Shown: in pieces, positions 8,969-17,042 of the stretch
Numbering within the stretch: position 1 is the stretch's first letter
Layout of the letters: the number at the start of each line of letters is the position of its first letter
DNA from: Galbitalea sp036271875
GTDB lineage: Bacteria; Actinomycetota; Actinomycetes; Actinomycetales; Microbacteriaceae
Direction: 5' to 3'
Length of the DNA stretch: 64,000 nt
Assembly: GCA_036271875.1 (NCBI GenBank)
Contig: DATAZU010000016.1
Coordinates: 1-64,000 of the forward strand
Notes under the pieces: model-generated
Told to the model about the DNA's origin: nothing
Databases searched by the model: none
The model's input: only the letters and a program-made list of their open reading frames with translations
Made by a program: the position numbers and the translations under genes

Positions 8969-9007
8969 AGTGTGAGGGTAGAACAGGCGAGTATCGTCCG
9001 TCAATGG

Positions 9008-9373
9008 CTACGATCCGAATTCAGTGAACTGACCGCTCTCATCCATTCCCCAGACCAACGTCGGCATCATCGAGGAGCCATCACCATGGTCAAGCATCGA
9101 CGCGATCAGCTCGTCCCATTCGGGATCGATGGGGCCGAGCGCGGCCATACGTTGGCCCATCGCATCGCGCCCGTCGCGGGTCTCGATGACATGAAAGAGC
9201 GTGAGGCCATCTCGCCAGATACGCCAACTGATGACGCCGGCGGAGCGCAGCGCTGTCGCAACAGCTTCGGGAATGCTCCGATGGGTGTGGGAGTACTTCG
9301 CCTCATGCCCCGGCCGCAGTCGGGTGCGCCAGGCAACAATTTCGTGTCGGTCGGACTTGCGTTGCGGGCTCAT
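9008..9373 (-). CDS. RhaM-family sugar mutarotase (L-rhamnose/L-fucose type)
   Basis: A 121-aa protein of the L-rhamnose mutarotase family, which interconverts pyranose anomers of 6-deoxy sugars. Supporting features are Y27-x3-H31 followed by SIPEAVATALRSAG, the ISWRIWRDGLTLFHVIE strand pair, and the C-terminal PEWDELIASML...LVWGMDE. The same family serves L-fucose in non-phosphorylated fucose pathways, so the sugar is not fixed by homology. It lies between the beta-helix gene and the divergent GntR gene, with an operator 35 bp upstream of its start. Confidence 0.82.
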   Translation of the reverse strand: MSPQRKSDRHEIVAWRTRLRPGHEAKYSHTHRSIPEAVATALRSAGVISWRIWRDGLTLFHVIETRDGRDAMGQRMAALGPIDPEWDELIASMLDHGDGSSMMPTLVWGMDESGQFTEFGS

Positions 9374-9407
9374 CAGTCTCCTCGTCTTGAGATGCCCGCT
9401 AAAGTTA

Positions 9408-9420
9408 GTCGATTATCGAT
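9408..9420. promoter_or_regulatory. Putative GntR operator between mutarotase and gntR
   Basis: GTCGATTATCGAT is the exact reverse complement of the 13-bp core at 8955-8967. It lies in the 64-bp divergent region between the mutarotase and GntR genes, so one bound dimer could control both and give autoregulation. Confidence 0.6.
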
Positions 9421-9437
9421 TCAAGGGAGAAACGGCC

Positions 9438-10082
9438 ATGTCGAGCATCGAGTTTTCCAAGGAGTTGCTCTCCGACCGCATCTACGACATGATCCGGGCA
9501 TCCATCCTCGATGGGTCGCGTGCGCCGGGATCACGCGTCGTCGAGTCCGAGATTGCGCGCAGTCTCAACGTTAGCCAGGCGCCGGTGCGTGAGGCCGTGA
9601 AGCGGCTGGTGCACGCGGGACTCGTCACGTCCGAGCCACGGCGCGGGAGCTACGTGACCATGATTTCCAGTGACGAGTTCGCGATCGCGCGAGAGGTTCG
9701 GGGCGCCGTCGAGGCCATCGGCGCCAAATACGTGATCGACAGCGTCACACCTCGCGACCTCGACGAACTCCGATCAATCGTCGGTCGGATGAAGCTAGCG
9801 CTTGCAACGACGGACTGGGCGAGCTTCAGGACGCTCGACATGCAGTTCCATTCGCGAGTTCTGCTCATCGGCGGCCATGCAGTGCTGTCGCGCGTCTGGG
9901 ATGCGATCGAGCCACTTCTGGTGAGCCAGCGCGCGATCGGAGACCCGGCATACCCCGGCAGCAAGGACGTCGTTGTCCAGTGGCACGCTGACCTCATCGA
10001 TGCCCTGGAAGCAGGCGACCCCGTGGCCGCGGCCGACGCATTCTTTGCGCACGCGTCCGGGGCCCTTGGACACAACGAATAA
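9438..10082 (+). CDS. FadR-subfamily GntR regulator of the sugar locus
   Basis: A 214-aa regulator with an N-terminal winged helix (residues 8-75, SDRIYDMIRASILDG ... NVSQAPVREAVKRLVHAGLV) and a C-terminal FCD ligand domain. The FCD metal-site pattern is visible as D(x)3H in LDMQFHSRVL and later H residues including QWHADLIDALEAGD. FCD regulators usually sense sugar acids or other carboxylates. ATG 9438 follows AAGGGAGA at 9423-9430. It is flanked by three related palindromes, at 8947, 9408 and 10136, making it the likely repressor of the beta-helix gene, the mutarotase, itself and the import operon. Confidence 0.9.
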   Translation: MSSIEFSKELLSDRIYDMIRASILDGSRAPGSRVVESEIARSLNVSQAPVREAVKRLVHAGLVTSEPRRGSYVTMISSDEFAIAREVRGAVEAIGAKYVIDSVTPRDLDELRSIVGRMKLALATTDWASFRTLDMQFHSRVLLIGGHAVLSRVWDAIEPLLVSQRAIGDPAYPGSKDVVVQWHADLIDALEAGDPVAAADAFFAHASGALGHNE

Positions 10083-10099
10083 GTTGTGATCCCAAACTT

Positions 10100-10128
10100 T
10101 TGACACCCATCGGGTGGCAATGTACGCT
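10100..10128 (+). promoter_or_regulatory. Promoter of the sugar import/catabolic operon
   Basis: A perfect -35 hexamer TTGACA (10100-10105), a 17-bp spacer and TACGCT (10123-10128) as -10. Transcription would start near 10135, at the left edge of the 22-bp palindrome, so a bound repressor would block initiation. Confidence 0.6.
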
Positions 10129-10135
10129 TCAAGTC

Positions 10136-10157
10136 AATCGCCTATCGATAGGCGATT
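10136..10157. promoter_or_regulatory. Perfect 22-bp palindromic operator over the operon start
   Basis: The half-site AATCGCCTATC is followed directly by its exact reverse complement, with no spacer. It lies between the predicted -10 box and the ribosome-binding site AAGGAGGA (10168-10175) of the solute-binding protein gene. It is related in core sequence to the sites at 8947 and 9408. Confidence 0.75.
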
Positions 10158-10178
10158 ATTCATAGTCAAGGAGGATTT

Positions 10179-11438
10179 ATGAGACACAGCACTCGAAAGG
10201 CACGAGCCGTTATTGCGATTAGTGTCGTGGCTGCTTCCGCGCTTCTACTCGTCGGATGCTCCAACCCGGCGTCCACCAGCAACACGGCCGCACTCAAGGG
10301 AAACATCCGCATTCTGGCCAACATCACCCCGGTGTTGACCAAGTCCTACTACCAGAAGCTCGTGGCGCCGTTCGTCAAGAGTCACCCGGGCGTCACGATT
10401 ACCATCGAGTCCCCGTCCGGCAAGGACGTGCAGTCAACGCTTCAACAGGAACTCGCGTCGGGCTCAACACCGGACATTGTCGCGAGCGCCCTCGACTCCG
10501 TCGTCGCGCCGCAGATGACGCCCTTCCCCAACGCGAAGTGGGTCAAGGCGACGCCGCTCTACAACACCAACGAGGTGAAGGGCAAGGTCTGGGCCGTCGC
10601 AACGGGCGTTCAGATCAAGTCGCTGGTGTTCTACAACGAGACCGCGTTCAAGAAGGCCGGGATCACGTCAACACCCAAGTCCCTGGCGCAATTCACCACC
10701 GCCCTCAACAAGTTGACGGCGGCGGGCTACGTGGGATTCCAGACATCGGGCGACTGGGTGACCTCCGCGCAGTTTGGCATGATGTCCGATCCGGCGGTGA
10801 TCGGCAAGAACTTCAACTGGTACACAGAGCGCAATGACAAAAAAGTCACCTTCGCCGACAGTGCGTACAACACCTACCTGAAGGCGTACGCCAGCTGGGT
10901 CAAGAGCGGTGCGATCCCGAAGGACTCGCTCGGCGAGACCTACCAGGACACCATCAACAACTTCCTCGCGGGCAAGTCTGGCATCTACGTAATGGCCAAC
11001 TGGTTTGTGGCCAGCGCTAACGCAGCTCCACCGTCGTTCAAGATCGGTGTTTTCCCGACGCCGACTCCGGATGGTTCGACCCCGAAGCAGGAGGGTGGCA
11101 CGGCGCAGCCGTACTCGATCCTTAAGGCGTCGAAGCACCAGGCGCTTGACATGGCCCTCGTGCAGTACCTCGTATCGAACAAGAAGGCCGTTGACACGTC
11201 GCTCGCGTCGGAAGGCAACTTCCGCGCTGGATACAGCTACCCGGGCAGCGCGCTGAACACCGCGGTCGCGAAGCTGCTGGACAAGGCGCCCGGCACGTTC
11301 AACGGCACCGCTCCCGGGCTGGACCCCGCCTTCGGCAACGAAGAGACCACCGCAGTCCAGTCGCTCATCACGGGCACGTCGGCGAAGCAAGCCGCCGCGA
11401 CGCTCGATACCTGGTGGGACACGAATGCCAACCAGTAA
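10179..11438 (+). CDS. CUT1-type ABC sugar-binding lipoprotein
   Basis: A 419-aa extracellular solute-binding protein family 1. The lipobox LLVGC places the acylated cysteine at C27, so the mature protein is anchored outside the membrane. Length and fold motifs (IESPSGKDVQSTLQQELASGSTPDIV near residues 69-94) are those of oligosaccharide binders such as those for maltose-type or plant-derived oligomers. It is the first gene of the long operon and overlaps the permease gene by 14 nt. Ligand unknown. Confidence 0.93.
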   Translation: MRHSTRKARAVIAISVVAASALLLVGCSNPASTSNTAALKGNIRILANITPVLTKSYYQKLVAPFVKSHPGVTITIESPSGKDVQSTLQQELASGSTPDIVASALDSVVAPQMTPFPNAKWVKATPLYNTNEVKGKVWAVATGVQIKSLVFYNETAFKKAGITSTPKSLAQFTTALNKLTAAGYVGFQTSGDWVTSAQFGMMSDPAVIGKNFNWYTERNDKKVTFADSAYNTYLKAYASWVKSGAIPKDSLGETYQDTINNFLAGKSGIYVMANWFVASANAAPPSFKIGVFPTPTPDGSTPKQEGGTAQPYSILKASKHQALDMALVQYLVSNKKAVDTSLASEGNFRAGYSYPGSALNTAVAKLLDKAPGTFNGTAPGLDPAFGNEETTAVQSLITGTSAKQAAATLDTWWDTNANQ

Positions 11439-12390
11439 CACCACGACTGTCGGGGTGGTCGCTCACGCGGCCGCCCCGGCGGGCGGTTTCCGTGTGCGAC
11501 CCGGTGCGCTGCGCGCCAAGCGTCGTGAGACGCTGGCGGACATCGGGATGCTCGCCCCCGCACTCATCCTGGTGGGCGGCCTGATCGTCATTCCGCTGTT
11601 CTTTGCGCTCTATCTGAGTTTCACCGACTGGGACGGATTCACGCTCCCGGCCCAGTTCGTCGGCCCGCACAACTACATCCGGCTTTTCACGGACCCGTCC
11701 GTACTGCACTCCATTGGCGTGACGCTCCTCATCACCGTGATCGGAACCATCGTCTGCAACGTCCTCGGGCTCGGACTTGCGATCGCCCTCAACCGCAACA
11801 CCCGACTCAACGCTTTCCTTCGCGTCCTGGTGTTCTATCCGTACATTGTCGGCCCGGTCATTCTCGGATTTCTCTGGTCGTCGATCCTTGGCACAGATGG
11901 CGCGGTCAACTCCGTCCTCGGTCAGCTGAAGCAGCCACTGCTCCCGTTCCTGTCCGACCCCACGTGGGCGCTTGCGACAGTCATTTGCATCATCGTCTGG
12001 TCCAGCTTCGGCGTGAATGTCGTGCTCTATCTGGCAGGACTTCAGACCGTTCCCGAAAGCCTTATCGAAGCCGCCACCATTGACGGTGCCTCCCCGTGGC
12101 AGGTCTTCTGGCGGGTCAAGCTTCCGATGCTCGCTCCGACCGTCACCGTCAACGTTGTTCTTGTGGTGATCGGCCTCCTGCGCGTCTACGAACTCATCCT
12201 CGCCCTCACCGAAGGCGGCCCGGCTGGATCGACGCAGAGCTTCGTCTACAGCATCCTCTCGTCGTCCTTTCAGAACTCGCAGCTCGGCTACGGTGCGGCA
12301 CAATCGATCGTCCTCATGATCGGCATCATCATCGCGTCGGTCGGTATCACCGCTGCGCGTCGCCGCAGCGAACAGGCGGTAGCAGCATGA
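11425..12390 (+). CDS. ABC sugar permease, CUT1 first subunit (MalF/UgpA-like)
   Basis: A 321-aa permease with six predicted membrane helices, beginning IGMLAPALILVGGLIVIPLFFALYLSF after a 40-residue cytoplasmic N terminus. The EAA loop that contacts the ATPase is EAATIDGASPWQVFWRVKLP (about residues 214-233). It pairs with the next gene, whose start overlaps by ATGA. No ATPase is encoded in the locus, as is common for actinobacterial CUT1 systems that share one MsmK/UgpC-type subunit. Confidence 0.92.
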   Translation: MPTSNTTTVGVVAHAAAPAGGFRVRPGALRAKRRETLADIGMLAPALILVGGLIVIPLFFALYLSFTDWDGFTLPAQFVGPHNYIRLFTDPSVLHSIGVTLLITVIGTIVCNVLGLGLAIALNRNTRLNAFLRVLVFYPYIVGPVILGFLWSSILGTDGAVNSVLGQLKQPLLPFLSDPTWALATVICIIVWSSFGVNVVLYLAGLQTVPESLIEAATIDGASPWQVFWRVKLPMLAPTVTVNVVLVVIGLLRVYELILALTEGGPAGSTQSFVYSILSSSFQNSQLGYGAAQSIVLMIGIIIASVGITAARRRSEQAVAA

Positions 12391-13220
12391 TTGCCTCCCG
12401 CCGCACCGGGCGCGTCATTCTTGTCGTCATTCTCGTCGTCGTCATGATCGCCCCGATGTACCTGCTCATCACTAACGCGTTCAAGTCTCAGCACGACATC
12501 CTCACCGAGCCGTTCAGCTGGCCGACAGACGGCTATTCCTTCCAGTACCTGTGGCGCGCACTCACCTCGCCGGACTTCAACGTTGTCGCGGCGTACGGCA
12601 TCACGCTCTTCTTTGTCGTGATCGTGTGCGTGCTCTCACTCTTGGTCGTCGGCCCGGCGGCGTACGCCATCGCCCGCGGATCCCGGAGATATCACCGGAT
12701 CGTTCTGTTCATCCTGCTGACGGGATTGTTCATCCCCGGGTCGACGCTCGTGATTCCGGTCATCTACGTGTTGAAGACGATTGGGCTGATCGGCACTATC
12801 CCCGGCTTCTTCCTGTTCGAGACCACCCTGACGGTGCCGACAACGCTGTTTCTCTTCGTTGCCTTCATCCAAAGCATTCCGAGGGAGCTTGACGAGGCCG
12901 CGCGCATCGACGGCGCGACCCGATACGGCACGTTCTGGAGAGTCATATTCCCGCTCATGCGTCCGGTTGTCGCGACGACGGTGATCCTCAACGCGGTTGG
13001 TGTGTGGGGCGACTTCGTTGATCCGCAGTTCCTGCTCGGGCCGAGCTCCGGTATCTACACGGTGACAACGGGAATTTATGCTGCAATCAGTCGATTGTCG
13101 ACCGACTACACAACGGTGTATCCCAACATGCTCCTGGCCGCAGCTCCAGTCATCATCTTCTACGTGTTCATGCAGAAGAGGATCATCGGGGGCCTGACGT
13201 CTGGCGCGATCAAGGGATGA
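12387..13220 (+). CDS. ABC sugar permease, CUT1 second subunit (MalG/UgpE-like)
   Basis: A 277-aa permease starting at ATG 12387 inside an ATGA overlap with the previous gene. It has a single N-terminal helix (VILVVILVVVMIAPMYLLITNAFKS) and the five-helix core, with the EAA loop DEAARIDGATRYGTFWRVIFP at about residues 170-190. It would form the heterodimeric channel with the upstream permease. Confidence 0.92.
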   Translation: MIASRRTGRVILVVILVVVMIAPMYLLITNAFKSQHDILTEPFSWPTDGYSFQYLWRALTSPDFNVVAAYGITLFFVVIVCVLSLLVVGPAAYAIARGSRRYHRIVLFILLTGLFIPGSTLVIPVIYVLKTIGLIGTIPGFFLFETTLTVPTTLFLFVAFIQSIPRELDEAARIDGATRYGTFWRVIFPLMRPVVATTVILNAVGVWGDFVDPQFLLGPSSGIYTVTTGIYAAISRLSTDYTTVYPNMLLAAAPVIIFYVFMQKRIIGGLTSGAIKG

Positions 13221-15169
13221 CACACATGGACACCCCCGGTGCCTCCGTTCCCCGGATCGCCGCATCCGTCGCCATGCGCGAAGCCCCGGCGTGGGCGGTG
13301 CTGCAGCGGCGACTCTTCGATCTGCTCGACACCGCCTGGCGCGAATTCGAGTCAAAATACTGTGGTCCGGATGGCCGCCTGGTCTACTCGGGAGCCATGC
13401 ACCACCGTGACGGTGTCGACGACTTCTACGAACCGTTTTTCAATTGGCCAGTGCTGTATCGGTTGGGTGGATCGGATGACCTGCTGCCCGCGGTGAAGCA
13501 CCACTGGACTGGCGTGACCGCGCAGATGACAGAGTTCGGGTTCGTGCGGGACGAGTACGAGCTGGGCTACGACTGGTTTCACCAGGGCGAATCGTTGATC
13601 TTCTTCTATGCGATCTGCGCGGCGGATCCCGACGATCCCGACTTCCGCGAGCGCGCAAGGCGGTTCGCGCGCCTCTACTCCGATCCGGCGTCCGGCAACT
13701 ACGACCCCGGTACTCGAATCATCGTCGCTCCTCACACGGGTTCCGGTGGACCTCGACCCGGCCTCGGCACCGAGTGGATCGAATACAGCGCAACCCAGAC
13801 CGGCATGAGACCATACGGCCTGCCGCTGCAGGACATCGACGGAATCCACGAGTGGGATGACCTCGCCGTCGGCGACAACGCACAACTGATGGGCGATCAG
13901 ATGCAGGCACGGCTCGGGCACGGTGACACCGCCGTGAACCTGGCCGCAACGTCGCTGGTCACCAACGCCTGGTTATACGACCACGACGCGGACTTTTCGA
14001 GCTGGGTCATGGAGTATGTCGACGCCTGGCGTGCACGGGCCGCCGAGAACGGCGGACTGGTGCCGGACAACGTTGGGCCGAACGGAGTGGTGGGCGAACT
14101 GCAGAATGGCCACTGGTACGGCGGCCACTACGGTTGGCAGTGGCCGCACGGGCTATCGTCCGTTGAGTCCGCCGTCATGATCGCGGCGGTCAATGAATCC
14201 ATCATTAGCGGCTCGACCAATGGTCTCGAATTCGCGCGGATCCCGATCGATACCGTCATCGCGAAGGGCGTTCCGGCTACTGGCACAGCTGCGGCCGAGA
14301 CAATGGGATGGGGTTGGGTTCAGAAAACCGGAGTGACACCGGAGGCGACACTGCAACTGGTGCCATATCGTCACGGTCCGGATGGCTGGTTTGACTTCAA
14401 TCCGGTGCCGCTGGTGTATCCCGTGTGGCTGTGGTGGCTCACCGGCGACGACGCTGACCGCGATCGGCTCGCATCCATCGAGGCCGAATCCGGGTTCGAC
14501 TGGAGATCGACCAACTGGTTCCACGACAAGGAAGAGCAGGGCCACGAAGCCCCGTGGCTCTCGTTCCTTTTCGGTCGCAACGAGACTTACCCGGAAGACG
14601 CGCTGGAACTCGCGCTTGGCCAGGTGACCCGCCGGATCGGGTTGATGCGCCAGGCACCGCATGGGCCATTCGATGACGACATCCACTGGTGGCAGCGCCT
14701 GAACCCCGTCGTCACGGAGGTCCTGACCCAGCTCACCACCGGGGCACCGCCCGCACTGTACAACGGCGGTCTTTCGCTTGCCCGCGTGATGTTCGGCGAT
14801 GCGCGACGGGGACGTCCGGGACTTCCCGAAGGCGTCGCCGCGCTGGTTTCCCGTGTCGACAAGACCGGCGTCAGGCTTCAGCTCGTCAACTTGAGCGGGG
14901 ATGCCCCGCAGGAGGTCGTCGTACAGTCAGGCGCATTCGGCGAAGACCGCATCGACTCCGCCAGCTTCGACGTGGACGCCGGGAGCTATCCGGGCGACGC
15001 GCGGAGTTACCTGATTCCCACCCTCTCAAGTACGACGGCCGGTATCCCGGTCAACGGCAACCGTGTCGTAGTAGAGCTTCCCCCGCTGTCAACCATCACA
15101 GTGGACCTCGAGATTACGCGACGTGCATTCACTCCGGCACATCGGACGTTCTCCGAAGGACGACGATGA
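13217..15169 (+). CDS. Uncharacterised 650-aa protein, possible (alpha/alpha) glycosidase
   Basis: No signal peptide or membrane segment. I cannot place it in a named family with certainty. It is rich in aromatic and acidic motifs typical of intracellular carbohydrate-active all-helical barrels: FYEPFFNWPVLYRLGG near 57-72, YDWFHQGESLIFFYA near 117-131, WDDLAVGDNAQLMGDQ near 213-228, and NGHWYGGHYGWQWPHGLSSVESA near 297-319. A C-terminal 100-residue beta-rich tail (VRLQLVNLSGDAPQEVVVQ) resembles an accessory beta-sandwich. The ATGA overlaps at both ends put it under strict co-expression with the importer and the Gfo/Idh gene, so it probably cuts or modifies the imported oligosaccharide. Confidence 0.75.
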   Translation: MTHMDTPGASVPRIAASVAMREAPAWAVLQRRLFDLLDTAWREFESKYCGPDGRLVYSGAMHHRDGVDDFYEPFFNWPVLYRLGGSDDLLPAVKHHWTGVTAQMTEFGFVRDEYELGYDWFHQGESLIFFYAICAADPDDPDFRERARRFARLYSDPASGNYDPGTRIIVAPHTGSGGPRPGLGTEWIEYSATQTGMRPYGLPLQDIDGIHEWDDLAVGDNAQLMGDQMQARLGHGDTAVNLAATSLVTNAWLYDHDADFSSWVMEYVDAWRARAAENGGLVPDNVGPNGVVGELQNGHWYGGHYGWQWPHGLSSVESAVMIAAVNESIISGSTNGLEFARIPIDTVIAKGVPATGTAAAETMGWGWVQKTGVTPEATLQLVPYRHGPDGWFDFNPVPLVYPVWLWWLTGDDADRDRLASIEAESGFDWRSTNWFHDKEEQGHEAPWLSFLFGRNETYPEDALELALGQVTRRIGLMRQAPHGPFDDDIHWWQRLNPVVTEVLTQLTTGAPPALYNGGLSLARVMFGDARRGRPGLPEGVAALVSRVDKTGVRLQLVNLSGDAPQEVVVQSGAFGEDRIDSASFDVDAGSYPGDARSYLIPTLSSTTAGIPVNGNRVVVELPPLSTITVDLEITRRAFTPAHRTFSEGRR

Positions 15170-16341
15170 CCACCACTCCTCTGCGCGTTGCGCAAATCGG
15201 CGCGGGTTTCATGGGCCGGGCGCACTCTCAGGCGTGGGCGACCGCCGGCCGGTTCTTCGCACTCCCGCTTGCTCCTCAGCTGAGTGTGCTCGTCGGGACG
15301 GATGCCGCGCGAACCGCGGATACCGCCGAGCGCTTTGGCTGGAGCGGGAGTTCCACCGACTGGCGCTCCGTCATCGCGCGGGACGATATCGACGTTGTCG
15401 ATATCTGCTCCCCCGGTAGCACGCACGTCGACATCGCGATCGCGGCCCTGGCTGCGGGCAAACACGTCCTGTGCGAGAAGCCACTGGCCAACTCCGTTGT
15501 CGAGGCCGAGCGAATGGTCGCGGCGGCCGCGGCAGCACCCGGCCTCGCCGCGATGTGCGGCTTCAGCTATCGCAGGACTCCGGCGCTGGCGCTAGCGCGC
15601 CGTATGGTGGCGGAGGGACGGGTCGGGGAGATCCGACACGTTCGTGCCCAGTACCTCCAGGACTGGCTGAGTGATCCGGATGTCGCGCTGACCTGGCGAC
15701 TCGATCGAACGCTGGCCGGCTCCGGCGCCCTCGGCGATATCGCGGCGCACTCGATCGACACCGCGCAGTGGCTGACCGGAGACGTGATCCTCGACGTGTC
15801 TGCGGTTCTCCGGACATTTGTCAGCGAGCGTCCCGCGGCGAGTGGGACCAGGGGACTCGGCGGCAAGGCTGACGGCGCTGCCGTTCCTCGCGGTCCGGTC
15901 ACGGTCGACGACGCCGTCGCATTCACCGCGAACTTCGAGGACGGCGCACTCGGGGTCTTTGAGGCAAGCCGGGTTGCACTCGGTCGCCGGAACGCGAACC
16001 GGATCGAGCTGAGCGGGGACCGCGGTTCGATTGCGTTCGACTTCGAGCGGATGAACGAGCTCGAGTACTACGACGCATCGGACCCCGCCGGTCTTCAGGG
16101 TTTCCGGCGCATCCAGGCGACCGAGGTAGAACATCCCTATGCGGGCAACTGGTGGCCGGTGGGACACGGACTCGGCTATGAGCATCTGTTCACCCATCAG
16201 GTCGTCGACCTTGTCCTGGCAATCGCGGGCGAGCGGCCCGCCGAGCCATCGTTCGAGCAGGCGCTGGGCGTCCAGCGTGTTCTCGCTGCGGTCGAAGCCA
16301 GCGCTGCTGACGACTCGCGACGAACGAAGGTCACCCGATGA
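15166..16341 (+). CDS. Gfo/Idh/MocA-family oxidoreductase (first)
   Basis: A 391-aa NAD(P)-dependent sugar oxidoreductase. The Rossmann motif is QIGAGFMGRAHSQAW (residues 9-23), the conserved CEKPLA with the catalytic-region lysine lies near 103-108, and the C-terminal alpha/beta domain carries the substrate site (SGALGDIAAHSIDTAQWL). The family oxidises or reduces sugar hydroxyls, often to 3-keto sugars. ATG 15166 overlaps the preceding stop as ATGA and follows GAAGGA. Together with ThuA and the second Gfo/Idh it suggests a keto-sugar step before the sugar-acid pathway. Confidence 0.88.
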   Translation: MTTTPLRVAQIGAGFMGRAHSQAWATAGRFFALPLAPQLSVLVGTDAARTADTAERFGWSGSSTDWRSVIARDDIDVVDICSPGSTHVDIAIAALAAGKHVLCEKPLANSVVEAERMVAAAAAAPGLAAMCGFSYRRTPALALARRMVAEGRVGEIRHVRAQYLQDWLSDPDVALTWRLDRTLAGSGALGDIAAHSIDTAQWLTGDVILDVSAVLRTFVSERPAASGTRGLGGKADGAAVPRGPVTVDDAVAFTANFEDGALGVFEASRVALGRRNANRIELSGDRGSIAFDFERMNELEYYDASDPAGLQGFRRIQATEVEHPYAGNWWPVGHGLGYEHLFTHQVVDLVLAIAGERPAEPSFEQALGVQRVLAAVEASAADDSRRTKVTR

Positions 16342-17042
16342 CCCGCCGCGCCCTCGTCGTTCGGGGAGGGTGGGAGGGCCATCACCCGATCGAGGCGACG
16401 GACGCGTTCATTCCGTTTCTGATGGAGCAGGGCTTCGCCGTCCGGATAGAGGAGTCACCCGAGGTCTACACCGACGCGACGACGATGGCAGAGACAGACC
16501 TCGTGCTTCAACTGGTGACCATGTCCGAGGCCTCCGACGCCGCCATCCTCGGGCTTCGAAACGCGGTCGCGGCGGGAGTGGGACTGGCTGGCTGGCACGG
16601 TGGCATTGCCGACTCATTCCGCGCCAGCTCCGACTACCTGCAGCTCATCGGTGGCCAGTTCGCGACGCATCCGTCCAAGCATCCCGACCTGGTGACGGGT
16701 GACGAGTCGGACAACTACCTTCCGTACGTCGTTGAGCTCACCGACCTCGGGCGCTCGCACCCGATTCTCGCCGGGATCGAGGACTTTACGCTCGAAACCG
16801 AGCAGTACTGGGTGTTGCACGACAACCTGATCGACGTCCTCGCGACCACAACACATCCCGTTCAGCCGTATCACCCGTGGCATCGACCCATCGTGTCCCC
16901 GGCCGTGTGGACTCGCGAGTGGGGAACGGGCCGCATCTTTGTCGCGACGCCTGGTCACAGCCTCGACGTGCTGGCAAATCCAAACGTCCGCACGATCATA
17001 GAAAGGGGGATGTTGTGGGCAAGCCGCACGGAATTGGAATAA
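16338..17042 (+). CDS. ThuA-domain protein
   Basis: A 234-aa ThuA-like protein with a class I glutamine-amidotransferase-like fold: RALVVRGGWEGHHPIEATDAF at the N terminus, VGLAGWHGGIADSFR near residues 81-95, GGQFATHPSKHPD near 106-118 and a C-terminal TREWGTGRIFVATPGHSLDVL. ThuA genes co-occur with Gfo/Idh enzymes in trehalose-type and other disaccharide loci, where they are thought to act on keto sugars; the chemistry here is inference. It is coupled to both neighbours (ATGA upstream, 28-nt overlap downstream). Confidence 0.87.
   Translation: MTRRALVVRGGWEGHHPIEATDAFIPFLMEQGFAVRIEESPEVYTDATTMAETDLVLQLVTMSEASDAAILGLRNAVAAGVGLAGWHGGIADSFRASSDYLQLIGGQFATHPSKHPDLVTGDESDNYLPYVVELTDLGRSHPILAGIEDFTLETEQYWVLHDNLIDVLATTTHPVQPYHPWHRPIVSPAVWTREWGTGRIFVATPGHSLDVLANPNVRTIIERGMLWASRTELE

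Noticed and set aside
11368..12303. Minus-strand frame of over 300 codons
   Set aside because: Shadow of the ABC permease, whose membrane helices and EAA motif are clear.
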